Assembly: GCA_963759295.1 (NCBI GenBank)
Contig: CAVWYT010000005.1
Coordinates: 66,877-130,876, forward strand
Reading direction: 5' to 3'
Length of the DNA: 64,000 bases
Origin: WHSW01 sp963759295
Lineage (GTDB): Bacteria > Actinomycetota > Thermoleophilia > Solirubrobacterales > 70-9
Below are positions 34,271 to 41,880 of the stretch, piece after piece. The notes under the pieces are model-generated. The model ran no database searches, had not been told where the DNA came from, and saw only the letters and a list, made by a program, of their open reading frames with translations. The position numbers were made by a program, and so were the translations under genes. Within the stretch, counting starts at the first letter, position 1; the number at the start of each line of letters is the position of its first letter.

Positions 34271-34720
34271 TCAGGTCGCCGCGGCGGGGTCGCCGACGCG
34301 TCCGGCGAGCGCCCAGAGCAGGATCGCGACCAAGACGAGGAAGCCGTCGACGACGAAGTTGAGGAGATAGGCGAAGACGTCGGCGTCGAACAGGTAGAAC
34401 CCGAGCGCGCTCAGCGAGGAGGCCGCCTTGCCGGCCGCCAGCACCAGCAGCAGAGGGCGGTAGCGGAGCACGTCGGTCGCGACCACCAGGCAGATCCCGG
34501 TGATCACCGTCATGTAGGCGAACCCGAGCGCGAGCCACAGCTGCTCGGAGGTCTCGGGCGCCGCCGCGAACTCACCGAGCGGCAGCCAATCGCCGAAATC
34601 GTCGAGGGCGCCGAGCGTGCCGTCGGGCAGGCAGAGGAAGAGCAGGCCGACGAGCGCGAAGCTCGCGGCGAGCACTCGCAGGTTGAGGACCACGAAACGC
34701 TCGGCGGCTGCCCCCGACAT
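34271..34720 (-). CDS. Four-helix membrane protein, 149 residues
   Basis: Hydrophobic helices at about 9-29 ('VVLNLRVLAASFALVGLLFL'), 60-80, 85-105 and 117-140. A TAGGAT hexamer 10 nt before the ATG at 34720 favours this start over an in-frame ATG at 34732. It is divergent from gatC, with 67 nt between starts, and lies 60 nt upstream of the GMC oxidoreductase in the same frame, probably in one operon. A partner role for the oxidoreductase is possible; no family is recognised. Confidence 0.7.
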   Translation of the reverse strand: MSGAAAERFVVLNLRVLAASFALVGLLFLCLPDGTLGALDDFGDWLPLGEFAAAPETSEQLWLALGFAYMTVITGICLVVATDVLRYRPLLLVLAAGKAASSLSALGFYLFDADVFAYLLNFVVDGFLVLVAILLWALAGRVGDPAAAT

Positions 34721-34730
34721 CGCGGGCGCC

Positions 34731-34736
34731 ATCCTA
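34731..34736 (-). promoter_or_regulatory. -10 hexamer TAGGAT (minus strand)
   Basis: TAGGAT on the minus strand lies 10 nt before the ATG at 34720 of the membrane protein gene. Confidence 0.4.
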
Positions 34737-34773
34737 ATCGGGATCGGCGCCCGGAGCGGCGGCAGCCTGGGCC

Positions 34774-34779
34774 TAGAAT
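34774..34779 (+). promoter_or_regulatory. -10 hexamer TAGAAT of gatC (leaderless)
   Basis: TAGAAT, 8 nt before the gatC ATG, is one of the closest matches to TATAAT in the window. Confidence 0.55.
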
Positions 34780-34787
34780 CCGCCGCG

Positions 34788-35072
34788 ATGATCAATCGCG
34801 AACAGGTCCTGCACGTCGCCCGACTCGCCCGGCTCGAGCTCGACGAGCAGGAGATCGAGCGCATGGCGGGCGAGCTCTCGGGCATCCTCGAGCACGTCGA
34901 CCGGATCTCCGCGCTCGATCTCGACGACGTCGAACCGACCTCCCACGTGGTCGTGCTCGAGAACGTCCTGCGTGCGGACCAGCCCGAGGCAAGCCTGCCG
35001 CGCGAGCGGGCGCTCGAGCCCGCGCCCGATCCCGCTCAGGGCGCCTTCCGCGTGCCCTCGCCACAGGCGTGA
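34788..35072 (+). CDS. gatC: Asp/Glu-tRNA amidotransferase subunit C
   Basis: 94-residue subunit that stabilises GatA on GatB. Family landmarks: 'INREQVLHVARLARLELDEQ' and 'EHVDRISALDLDDVEPTSHV'. A clean -10 hexamer 8 nt before the ATG indicates leaderless expression of gatCAB. It overlaps gatA by 4 nt (GTGA). Confidence 0.95.
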   Translation: MINREQVLHVARLARLELDEQEIERMAGELSGILEHVDRISALDLDDVEPTSHVVVLENVLRADQPEASLPRERALEPAPDPAQGAFRVPSPQA

Positions 35073-36511
35073 CCACCGAGCTGCGCGAGCTGACCGCGGC
35101 CGAGGCGATCGGCCGCATCGAGGCCGGGGAGCTCTCCTCCGACGAGCTTTTCGACGCCTTCGCCGAGGCGGCGGCGGCCGACGAGCTGAACGCCTACCTG
35201 TGGCGAGCCGGCCCCGGAACGAGGGCGGCGGGCGGCGAGCCGCTGCGCGGGTTGCCGGTGGCGGTCAAGGATCTGTTCTGCACCGAGGGGATCGAGACCA
35301 CGGCGGGGTCGCGGATCCTCGAGGGATACAAGCCGCCCTACACGGCCACCGCGGTCGCGAAGCTCTCCGACGCCGGGGCGCGGGTGCTCGGCAAGACCAA
35401 CATGGACGAGTTTGCGATGGGGTCCTCGAACGAGAACTCGGCCTTCGGCCCGGTGCGCAACCCGTGGGATCCGCGCCGCGTACCCGGCGGCTCCTCGGGC
35501 GGATCGGCGGCGGCGGTCGCGGCTCGGACCGCCCCGTGGGCGATCGGCACCGACACCGGGGGGTCGATTCGCCAGCCGGCCGCGCTCTGCGGGATCGTCG
35601 GCCTGAAGCCGACCTACGGCGCGATCTCGCGCTACGGGATGGTGGCGTTCGCGTCCTCGCTCGACCAGTGCGGCCCGCTGACGCGCACGGTCGCCGACGC
35701 CGCGATCCTGTTGCGCGCGATGCACGGTCGGGACTCCCGCGACTCGACCTCGGTCGGGATCGAGGGCGGGGTCGAGATGCCCTCACGCGCCGACCTCGCG
35801 GGGCTGCGGATCGGCGTCGCGCGCGACTTCTCGCAGCACGCCGAGGGCGTCGAGCCCGGCGTGGCAGAGGTCTTCGAGCGCTCGGTGGAGCTGATCGCGC
35901 AGCTCGGCGGCGAGGTGGATGAGGTCGAGCTTCCGCACGCCGAGCACGGGATCTCCGCCTACTACGTGATCGCGCCCGCCGAGGCGTCGACCAATCTTGC
36001 GCGCTACGACGGCGTCCGCTACGGCCTGCGCGAGGACGGCGACGCGGACCTGCTCTCGATGTACGAGCGCACCCGTGCGCGCGGGTTCGGCGCCGAGGTC
36101 AAGCGCCGGATCATGCTCGGCACCTTCGCGCTCTCCTCGGGCTACTACGAGGCCTACTACGGTCGGGCGCAGCGGGTGCGGACGAAGATCGCCGAGGATT
36201 TTCGCGCGGCGTTCGAATCGGTCGACCTGATCGTCACTCCGACCTCGCCTTCGGTCGCCTTCGAGCTCGGGGCGCGGACGGCCGACCCGCTGGCGATGTA
36301 CCTCTCGGATTACTTCACCGTCCCGATGTCCCTCGCCGGGATTCCCGCGGTCTCGATCCCCGCGGGACTCGCCGCGCCTCCGGGAGGCGGACCCCAACTG
36401 CCGGTCGGGCTGCAGATCGCGGCGCCGGCGTTCGCGGAGTCGAAGCTGCTCGATGCCGCGCACGCGCTCGAGGGCGCGATCGCGTTCGGCGAGGAGCCGG
36501 GCCATGGCTGA
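35069..36511 (+). CDS. gatA: Asp/Glu-tRNA amidotransferase subunit A
   Basis: Amidase-signature subunit, 480 residues, releasing ammonia from glutamine. The Ser-cisSer-Lys triad is in 'LPVAVKDLFCTEG' (Lys), 'GTDTGGSIRQPAALCG' (cis-Ser and Ser) and the Gly/Ser block 'VPGGSSGGSAAAVAA'. The C-terminal amidase part ('SGYYEAYYGRAQRVRT', 'TVPMSLAGIPAVSIPAG') is complete. It starts with GTG at 35069 overlapping gatC and overlaps gatB by 8 nt. Confidence 0.96.
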   Translation: MTTELRELTAAEAIGRIEAGELSSDELFDAFAEAAAADELNAYLWRAGPGTRAAGGEPLRGLPVAVKDLFCTEGIETTAGSRILEGYKPPYTATAVAKLSDAGARVLGKTNMDEFAMGSSNENSAFGPVRNPWDPRRVPGGSSGGSAAAVAARTAPWAIGTDTGGSIRQPAALCGIVGLKPTYGAISRYGMVAFASSLDQCGPLTRTVADAAILLRAMHGRDSRDSTSVGIEGGVEMPSRADLAGLRIGVARDFSQHAEGVEPGVAEVFERSVELIAQLGGEVDEVELPHAEHGISAYYVIAPAEASTNLARYDGVRYGLREDGDADLLSMYERTRARGFGAEVKRRIMLGTFALSSGYYEAYYGRAQRVRTKIAEDFRAAFESVDLIVTPTSPSVAFELGARTADPLAMYLSDYFTVPMSLAGIPAVSIPAGLAAPPGGGPQLPVGLQIAAPAFAESKLLDAAHALEGAIAFGEEPGHG

Positions 36512-37952
36512 GTCGCGCTACGAGCCGGTGATCGGGCTCGAGATCCACGTCCAGCTCTCGACCCGGACGAAGATGTTCTGCGGCTGCGAGCTCTCGTTCG
36601 GCGACGAGCCGAACGTGCACACATGCCCGATCTGCCTCGCGCACCCCGGGAGCCTGCCGGTCCCGAACGAGCAGGCGATCCGGTACGCGCTTCAGATCGC
36701 GCTCGCGCTGGAGTGCAAGATCACCCCCCGGTCGATCTTCCACCGCAAGAACTACTTCTATCCGGACAACCCGAAGGCGTACCAGATCAGCCAGTACGAC
36801 ATCCCGCTCGCGACCGAGGGCAGGCTCGGCGACGTGCGGATCCACCGGGTACACCTCGAGGAGGACGCGGCGAAGCTCGTGCACGTCTCCGAGTCCGGTC
36901 GCATCCACGGCTCCGGGACCTCGCTCGTCGACTTCAACCGCGGCGGCACGCCACTGGTCGAGATCGTCACCGAGCCGGACCTCCACGACCCCGCGGTCGC
37001 GCGCGAGTGGCTGCAGCTGCTGCGAACGACGATCCGCCAGATCGGAGCTTCGGACGTGAACATGGAGGAGGGCAGCCTGCGGTGCGACGCCAACGTCTCG
37101 GTCCGGCCGGCCGGCTCGCAGGAGCTGGGCACCAAGACCGAGCTCAAGAACATGAACAGCTTCCGGTTCTTGGAGCGCGGCATCCGGGCGGAGATCGAAC
37201 GCCAGATCGAGATCCTCGACGCCGGCGGCGAGGTGGAGCAGGAGACGCTCCACTTCGACCCGCACACCGCAGCGCTGACCTCGCTGCGCTCCAAGGAGTA
37301 CGCGCACGATTACCGCTACCTGCCGGAGCCCGACCTGGTGCCGCTGGCGCCGACCGCGGAGATGATCTTTGCGGCCCGCGAGGCGCTTCCCGAGCTGCCG
37401 GCCCAGCGGCGGGGCCGATACGAGCTCGAGCTCGGGCTCGACGAGGCGCAGGCGACCCAGCTCGCCTTCGATGCCGAGCTGGGCTCCTACTTCGAGCGCG
37501 CGCTGGCGGCCGCCGACGGCGTCGAGGGTCGCACGATCGCAAACTGGGTGACCGGCGAGCTGGTGGCGAGGCTGCGGGAGGCGGGGGGAGAGGACCCGGA
37601 CCCGGCGAGCTCGCGCGTGACTCCGGAGGCGCTCGCGAAGCTCGCGGCAATGGTCGCCGGCAAGCGGATCTCGAGCGGCGCCGGGCGCCGGGTGCTCGCA
37701 ACCCTCGTCGCCGAGGGCGGCGACCCGGAGGCAGTGGCCGAGCGCGAGGGCCTCGGCGGGATCGAGGACTCCGGCGAGCTGGCGGCGATCGTCGAGCGGG
37801 CGTTGGAGGCCGACCCGGCCGCCGCCGAGCGCGTCCGCGGCGGGAACATGAAGGCGATCGGGCCCCTGATCGGGTTCGTGATGCGAGAGACCAAGGGCCG
37901 CGCCGACGGGGGAGAGGTGACCCGGCTGATCCGGGACAAGCTCGGGTCGTAG
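36504..37952 (+). CDS. gatB: Asp/Glu-tRNA amidotransferase subunit B
   Basis: 482 residues; phosphorylates the mischarged Glu- or Asp-tRNA and accepts ammonia from GatA. Landmarks: 'YEPVIGLEIHVQLSTRTKMF', the zinc-site Cys pairs 'FCGCELSFG' and 'HTCPICLAHPG', 'HRKNYFYPDNPKAYQISQYD', 'FNRGGTPLVEIVTEPD' and the C-terminal YqeY-like helical domain ('NWVTGELVARLREAGGE', 'GGNMKAIGPLIGFVM'). The ATG at 36504 lies within the end of gatA. A zinc-bearing GatB without GlnRS in the window suits a tRNA-dependent Gln pathway. Confidence 0.96.
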   Translation: MAESRYEPVIGLEIHVQLSTRTKMFCGCELSFGDEPNVHTCPICLAHPGSLPVPNEQAIRYALQIALALECKITPRSIFHRKNYFYPDNPKAYQISQYDIPLATEGRLGDVRIHRVHLEEDAAKLVHVSESGRIHGSGTSLVDFNRGGTPLVEIVTEPDLHDPAVAREWLQLLRTTIRQIGASDVNMEEGSLRCDANVSVRPAGSQELGTKTELKNMNSFRFLERGIRAEIERQIEILDAGGEVEQETLHFDPHTAALTSLRSKEYAHDYRYLPEPDLVPLAPTAEMIFAAREALPELPAQRRGRYELELGLDEAQATQLAFDAELGSYFERALAAADGVEGRTIANWVTGELVARLREAGGEDPDPASSRVTPEALAKLAAMVAGKRISSGAGRRVLATLVAEGGDPEAVAEREGLGGIEDSGELAAIVERALEADPAAAERVRGGNMKAIGPLIGFVMRETKGRADGGEVTRLIRDKLGS

Positions 37953-38040
37953 GGTCGGGCGCGAGCGCGGGCCGGCGGCGGCGCTCCGGGTGGCGCACAA
38001 GCGCGCGGCGGCTCGCCGACCCGGACCCGTCGCAGGCATG

Positions 38041-38046
38041 CACAAT
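38041..38046 (+). promoter_or_regulatory. -10 hexamer CACAAT (gene at 38054)
   Basis: CACAAT lies 7 nt before the GTG at 38054 and overlaps the competing ATG at 38045, so it favours the GTG start. Confidence 0.4.
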
Positions 38047-38053
38047 GCCCCCC

Positions 38054-38548
38054 GTGACCGTCACCGCCATCCGCCGCAATCGCCTGGCGCTTCGCGGCGC
38101 CCGCGCCGTCTACGGCTCGATCATCGCGCTGGCGGTGATCGTCGTCCTCGACGACGGTGAGCACCAGGCCGACGAGGTGATGCTCGCGGTCCTCGGAGCG
38201 GTGATCGCGGCGACGCTGGCGGAGACCTACGCCGACACGATCGCCGAGGTGATTCGGCGCGGGCGACACCCGACCCGAGCCGAAGTGAGGACGGCCCTGA
38301 TCGACTCGGCTGCCGGCAGCGCCGCGGCGCTGATCACACTGCTGCCGTTCATCGGCGTCGAGGTGGGCGCGATCGAGGCCTCGACCGCGTTCGACCTCGC
38401 GGGGTGGCTGGGGGCCGCGGTGATCGTCGGCTACGCTGCGTTCGCCAACCGGATGGCGGGCCTCAGCATGACGCGCAGCCTGCTCATCAGCGCCGGCTTT
38501 CTTGCGATCGCGCTCGTCCTGATCGCGATCAAGTCAGCCACCCACTAG
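38054..38548 (+). CDS. Membrane protein, 164 residues
   Basis: Starts at GTG 38054, or ATG 38045 if the -10 call is wrong. After a basic N-terminus ('IRRNRLALRGARAV') come hydrophobic segments at about 17-32, 40-58, 85-125 and 140-160 ('LLISAGFLAIALVLIAIKSA'), with a charged cytoplasmic loop 'EVIRRGRHPTRAEV' in the middle. It is 101 nt after gatB. I do not recognise the family; the pattern resembles small VIT1/DUF-type four-helix proteins, but this is not firm. Confidence 0.68.
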   Translation: MTVTAIRRNRLALRGARAVYGSIIALAVIVVLDDGEHQADEVMLAVLGAVIAATLAETYADTIAEVIRRGRHPTRAEVRTALIDSAAGSAAALITLLPFIGVEVGAIEASTAFDLAGWLGAAVIVGYAAFANRMAGLSMTRSLLISAGFLAIALVLIAIKSATH

Positions 38549-38586
38549 AAGTGCGCCCGGCGGCCGGCGCCTTGAGTTCCAGGCCC

Positions 38587-38670
38587 TTGACAGAAGTCGG
38601 GTCGAAGCGCTTAGGATCGGCGCGGGCAAGAGCCCCCGTCTGATAACCGGTGTGCGCATGACGGGGGCTC
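38587..38670 (+). ncRNA. Candidate small RNA with its own promoter
   Basis: TTGACA (38587-38592) and TAGGAT (38612-38617), 19 nt apart, form one of the few full sigma-70-type promoters in the window. The start point would fall near 38624. The transcript soon forms a perfect 11-bp stem, GAGCCCCCGTC (38630-38640) with GACGGGGGCTC (38660-38670), around a 19-nt loop. No ORF with a start signal follows. The 3' end is unclear because there is no T-run after the stem. It does not match tmRNA, SRP RNA, RNase P or 6C RNA as far as I can judge. Confidence 0.4.
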
Positions 38671-39010
38671 AACTCATATTCTGGCGCACTCCGCTTCGCG
38701 CTCGGAGAGGCTCGACGGCTACGCCAACGTGACGCGTCCATTCAGCGCGTGTTCGTGCGCGCCTCCGATGCTCTCTGCACAGCTTGCCGTCGGTGCGCGT
38801 GTCGCGGCCTAAGCCCGTGCATCGTGTCGACGCAATCGACGAAGAGATGGACGATGAGGTTCGGGCGCCCCCGGCTTGATGAGGGTCGCGGTTTGAAGCG
38901 ATCCGCCATTCGGTCCATCTCCGCCTGTCGAGCCTACGCCAAACGCGCCCCGCGCGGTGTCAATTTCGTGCCCACTTCGTCCCGGAAACCGCATGGGGAC
39001 GCGGATACGG

Positions 39011-39029
39011 TTGTAACAATGTGTTACAA
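39011..39029. promoter_or_regulatory. Operator-like palindrome TTGTAACA-ATG-TGTTACAA
   Basis: A perfect 8-3-8 inverted repeat ends 7 nt before the -10 CATAAT (39037-39042) of the NDH-2 gene, covering the -35 position. A bound protein would block transcription. It is AT-rich in a GC-rich setting. It is not a Rex site (TTGTGAA-N4-TTCACAA); TetR- or GntR-type binding is possible. Confidence 0.65.
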
Positions 39030-39036
39030 GGCGTGA

Positions 39037-39042
39037 CATAAT
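39037..39042 (+). promoter_or_regulatory. -10 hexamer CATAAT of ndh (leaderless)
   Basis: CATAAT lies 6 nt before the GTG start of the NDH-2 gene. Confidence 0.55.
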
Positions 39043-39048
39043 CCGGGC

Positions 39049-40374
39049 GTGGCCTGGAACGTCGTCATCGCAGGAGGGGGATTCGCGGGGATGTCGGCGG
39101 CGCAGGAGCTCGAGCGGCTGCTGCCGAAGCAATCGGCGCGGCTGATCCTGGTCAACGACGTCAACTTCTTGCTCTACACGCCGTTTCTGCCCGAGGCCGC
39201 CGCCGGGACGCTCGAACCGCGCCACGTGGTCACGCCGCTGCGCGACGTCCTCAAGCGCACCTACCTGCGCCTCGGCGCGATCTGCGATCACGATTCCGCG
39301 GCGCGGACGGTCACCGTCCGCTCCCACGAGGACGAGCACGAGCGGATCTCCTACGACCAGCTCGTGCTCGCGGTCGGCTCGGTCTCGCGCTCGCTGCCGA
39401 TTCCCGGGCTCGACGAGCACGCGATCGGCTTCAAGAGCCTCGCCGACGCGATCTGGCTGCGCAACCACGTGATCGAGACCCTCGAGCAGGCGAACGCGAC
39501 CGAGGACCCGGCGCGGCGCGAGGAGCTGCTGACCTACGTGTTCGTCGGCGGCGGCTACTCAGGGCTCGAGGCGCTCGCCGAGCTGCAGGACTTCGCCGCC
39601 GACGCGATGGATCGCTACCCGCGTGCGCGCCTGCACGGGATGCGCTGGATCCTGGTCGAGGCGATGGATCGCGTCCTCCCGGAGGTGCCCAAGGACCTCG
39701 CCGACTACGCGGTCCGCCAGCTGCGCGGGCGGGGAATCGACATTCGCCTCGGGACCAGGATCGAGGAGGCTCGCGCCGAGTCGACCCGGCTCTCGACCGG
39801 CGAGGAGATCCCGACCCGGACGATCGTCTGGACGGCCGGCGTCGTCCCGCACCCGAGCCTCGCCTCGCTCGCGGTGCCGCTCGACGAGACGGGCAAGGTG
39901 AGGGTCGACGAGTACATGCGGGTCACGGGCATGAACGGGGTCTGGGCGATCGGCGACTGCGCCGCCGTTCCCGACCCGAACAAAGGTCGCCGCGCGCCCT
40001 GCCCGCCGACCGCTCAGCACGCCGTCCGCCAAGGCCCGGCCGTGGCTCACAACATCGCCTGCGAGCTCGGCGTCGCGACCAGGCCGCGCCGGTTCGGTTA
40101 CCGGGCCAGGGCCGCGTTCGTCAACCTCGGGCGCTACAAGGCGGTGGGGAAGATCGGCCCGGCCAGCTTTCGCGGCTTTCTCGCCTGGTGGTTGGCGCGC
40201 AGCTACCACATGAGCCAGATTCCCGGCGCCGCCCGGAAGATCCGGGCGGTCGCCGATTGGACGGTCGGGCTCCCGTTCCGTCGCGACGTCGCCGAGGTCG
40301 GCTCGATCGGCCACCCGCGGCCGCTCCGGGCCGAGGTCTACGCGCGAGGCGGCACCCACCGCCCGCTGGACTGA
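39049..40374 (+). CDS. ndh: Type II NADH dehydrogenase (NDH-2)
   Basis: 441-residue membrane-associated flavoprotein passing electrons from NADH to menaquinone without pumping protons. The FAD site is 'VVIAGGGFAGMSAAQEL' at the N-terminus. The NAD site is 'YVFVGGGYSGLEALAEL' near 165, then 'TIVWTAGVVPHPSLASL' and 'VWAIGDCAAVP'. The C-terminus has an amphipathic membrane-binding stretch ('FRGFLAWWLARSYHM'). It starts with GTG at 39049, 6 nt after the -10, behind an operator-like palindrome, so it looks tightly regulated. The men genes nearby supply its quinone. Confidence 0.93.
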   Translation: MAWNVVIAGGGFAGMSAAQELERLLPKQSARLILVNDVNFLLYTPFLPEAAAGTLEPRHVVTPLRDVLKRTYLRLGAICDHDSAARTVTVRSHEDEHERISYDQLVLAVGSVSRSLPIPGLDEHAIGFKSLADAIWLRNHVIETLEQANATEDPARREELLTYVFVGGGYSGLEALAELQDFAADAMDRYPRARLHGMRWILVEAMDRVLPEVPKDLADYAVRQLRGRGIDIRLGTRIEEARAESTRLSTGEEIPTRTIVWTAGVVPHPSLASLAVPLDETGKVRVDEYMRVTGMNGVWAIGDCAAVPDPNKGRRAPCPPTAQHAVRQGPAVAHNIACELGVATRPRRFGYRARAAFVNLGRYKAVGKIGPASFRGFLAWWLARSYHMSQIPGAARKIRAVADWTVGLPFRRDVAEVGSIGHPRPLRAEVYARGGTHRPLD

Positions 40375-40378
40375 GCCG

Positions 40379-40672
40379 ATGGTCGCCGGGGGCGCCTATG
40401 TCGCGGTCGCCTTCTGCTTCGGGCTCGCCACCGGCTTCGTCGGCCGCGGCAAGGGAAGCTCGTTCTTCATCTGGTTCATGATCGGCGGCATCCTGCCGCT
40501 GCTCGGCCTGATCGCCGCGATCCTCTACCGCAGCGAGCACACCGAGCCCGAGCGCCGCTGCCCCCGCTGCGGCGCCGTCCACAAGATCCACGTCCAGGTG
40601 TGCCGCCGCTGCGGGCTCGACATGGACCTGCCCGATCCCGGGGACGTGCGCCCGGGCCCGGCGTATCGCTGA
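40379..40672 (+). CDS. Small membrane protein with C-terminal zinc ribbon
   Basis: 97 residues. Two short hydrophobic helices ('AYVAVAFCFGLATGFVG' and 'FFIWFMIGGILPLLGLIAAI') are followed by a CxxC-CxxC zinc ribbon, 'CPRCGAVHKIHVQVCRRCG', on the cytoplasmic side. It is 4 nt after the ndh stop, so in the same transcript. A role next to NDH-2 in the membrane is possible; no function is known. Confidence 0.75.
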   Translation: MVAGGAYVAVAFCFGLATGFVGRGKGSSFFIWFMIGGILPLLGLIAAILYRSEHTEPERRCPRCGAVHKIHVQVCRRCGLDMDLPDPGDVRPGPAYR

Positions 40673-40702
40673 TGACGAGCGCTCGCCGGCCGGCGCGCGA
40701 GC

Positions 40703-41770
40703 TCATCGCAGCCAGGTGCGGACGATCGCGTTCGCGAACCCCATCCCGTAGCGAACCACCGCCGGCTTCTTCGAGTGGCCCGAGAGCCGGCTGACGACGG
40801 TCACCGGGACCTCCCTCGCCGGCACCCCCCGCTTGATCGCCTCGATCAAGAACTCCGAGGTGTGGAACTGCTCCTGGCGCAGGACGAGCGTGGGGAGGAC
40901 GTCGGCGCGCACCGCGCGGTAGCCGTTCGAGCAGTCGGTGACGTGGGTGCGGGTGATCAACGAGACCAGCTTGTTGAAGAACACGATCCCGGCCTCGCGC
41001 GCCGGGTGGTTGCGCTCCGCCTCGCCGAGCACGCGGGACCCGTGCGCGACCGCGACTTCGCCGTTCAGCACCGGCTCGACCAGCCGCTCCATCTCCTCTG
41101 GCAGGTGCTGGCCGTCGGCGTCGATCGTGACCACGATGCTCGCTCCCGAGTCGGCCAGCAGCCGATAGCCGGTCCGCAGCGCCGCGCCACCGCCGCGATT
41201 GATGACGTGGCGCGCCACGATTGCGCCGTGTGCGGAGGCGACGTCCTCGGTCCCGTCGCGCGAGCCGTCGTCGACGACCAGCGTCGCGGTCGGCTGCCCG
41301 CAAACCTGCGCCGGGATCCTGTCGAGCACGGCGCCGACGTTGTCGGCCTCGTTGTAGGCGGGGACCAGGACCCCGATCCGGTCGCGGAAGCGCTCCGGAT
41401 GGCCGGCGAGCCGGAACTGCTCCCAGGCGAGTCCCTCGAGCACCTCCGAGAGCTCGCTCGTGATCCGCGATCCCTGGCTCAACGCGCGCAGGACGAGCAG
41501 GAAGAGGATCAGGATGCCGAAGATCGCGACGCCGACGATCCGGGTGCCGTTCTCGCGCTCGAAGGAGAACGCCGAGAGCAGCGCGTCCGGGATCTCGGTG
41601 CCGGCGACGATCGCGAGGCCGATTGCGACGAGGAGCAGGATCAGCACGTCGACGTTGCGAAGCTCCCGGCGGCGAGCGACCGCGTAGGCGCCGACCAGCA
41701 GCGCGATCACCAGTCCCGCGGCGCGGATCGCGGTCAGCTCGGGGGGAAAGAGGTCGGCGACGGGCGGCAC
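40703..41770 (-). CDS. Membrane glycosyltransferase, family 2
   Basis: 355 residues. Three N-terminal hydrophobic segments (about 12-27, 35-52, 66-88) resemble a DUF2304-like unit. A GT-A domain follows from about 125: 'RIGVLVPAYNEADNVGAVLD', the nucleotide-binding 'LVVDDGSRDGTED', 'HVINRGGGAALRTGYRLL', the metal-binding 'TIDADGQHLPEEME' and 'FFNKLVSLITRTHVTDCSNG'. This is the dolichyl-phosphate-mannose-synthase-like branch. GTG 41770 is chosen because TATTCT lies 9 nt upstream. It is divergent from the SQD1-like gene, so both may serve one glycan or glycolipid. Confidence 0.87.
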   Translation of the reverse strand: MPPVADLFPPELTAIRAAGLVIALLVGAYAVARRRELRNVDVLILLLVAIGLAIVAGTEIPDALLSAFSFERENGTRIVGVAIFGILILFLLVLRALSQGSRITSELSEVLEGLAWEQFRLAGHPERFRDRIGVLVPAYNEADNVGAVLDRIPAQVCGQPTATLVVDDGSRDGTEDVASAHGAIVARHVINRGGGAALRTGYRLLADSGASIVVTIDADGQHLPEEMERLVEPVLNGEVAVAHGSRVLGEAERNHPAREAGIVFFNKLVSLITRTHVTDCSNGYRAVRADVLPTLVLRQEQFHTSEFLIEAIKRGVPAREVPVTVVSRLSGHSKKPAVVRYGMGFANAIVRTWLR

Positions 41771-41779
41771 GGCCGGAGG

Positions 41780-41785
41780 AGAATA
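41780..41785 (-). promoter_or_regulatory. -10 hexamer TATTCT of the GT2 gene
   Basis: TATTCT on the minus strand lies 9 nt before the GTG at 41770. Confidence 0.45.
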
Positions 41786-41866
41786 GAGCCGGCCTGGAGC
41801 CCGGCGGCGGGGCGCTCGTGCGGCTCGAAACGATTTCTGCGCCGCGGAAGCCGCCTTCGCTTTCGG

Positions 41867-41872
41867 TAGCCT
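41867..41872 (+). promoter_or_regulatory. -10 hexamer TAGCCT of the SQD1-like gene
   Basis: TAGCCT lies 8 nt before the ATG at 41881. Confidence 0.45.
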
Positions 41873-41880
41873 CGCGCGCG

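Larger units (their letters stand above)
38549..39048. other. Gene-free stretch (500 nt) holding a promoter, a hairpin RNA and an operator
   Basis: No convincing ORF. From left to right it holds a sigma-70-like promoter with an 11-bp stem-loop (38587-38670), about 340 nt of lower-GC sequence without recognisable features, and the palindrome plus -10 of the NDH-2 gene (39011-39042). Confidence 0.6.

Noticed and set aside
31635..34538. 967-residue minus-strand ORF over the GMC oxidoreductase
   Set aside because: Same strand, different frame from a clear FAD enzyme; Arg/Gly/Ala-rich with no motifs.
38587..38670. 6S, 6C, tmRNA or SRP RNA
   Set aside because: No C-rich loop pair, no tag-ORF and no SRP tetraloop motif; only a promoter and one stem are visible.
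39011..39029. Rex (redox regulator) site before ndh
   Set aside because: Rex sites read TTGTGAA-N4-TTCACAA; here the arms are TTGTAACA/TGTTACAA with a 3-nt centre.
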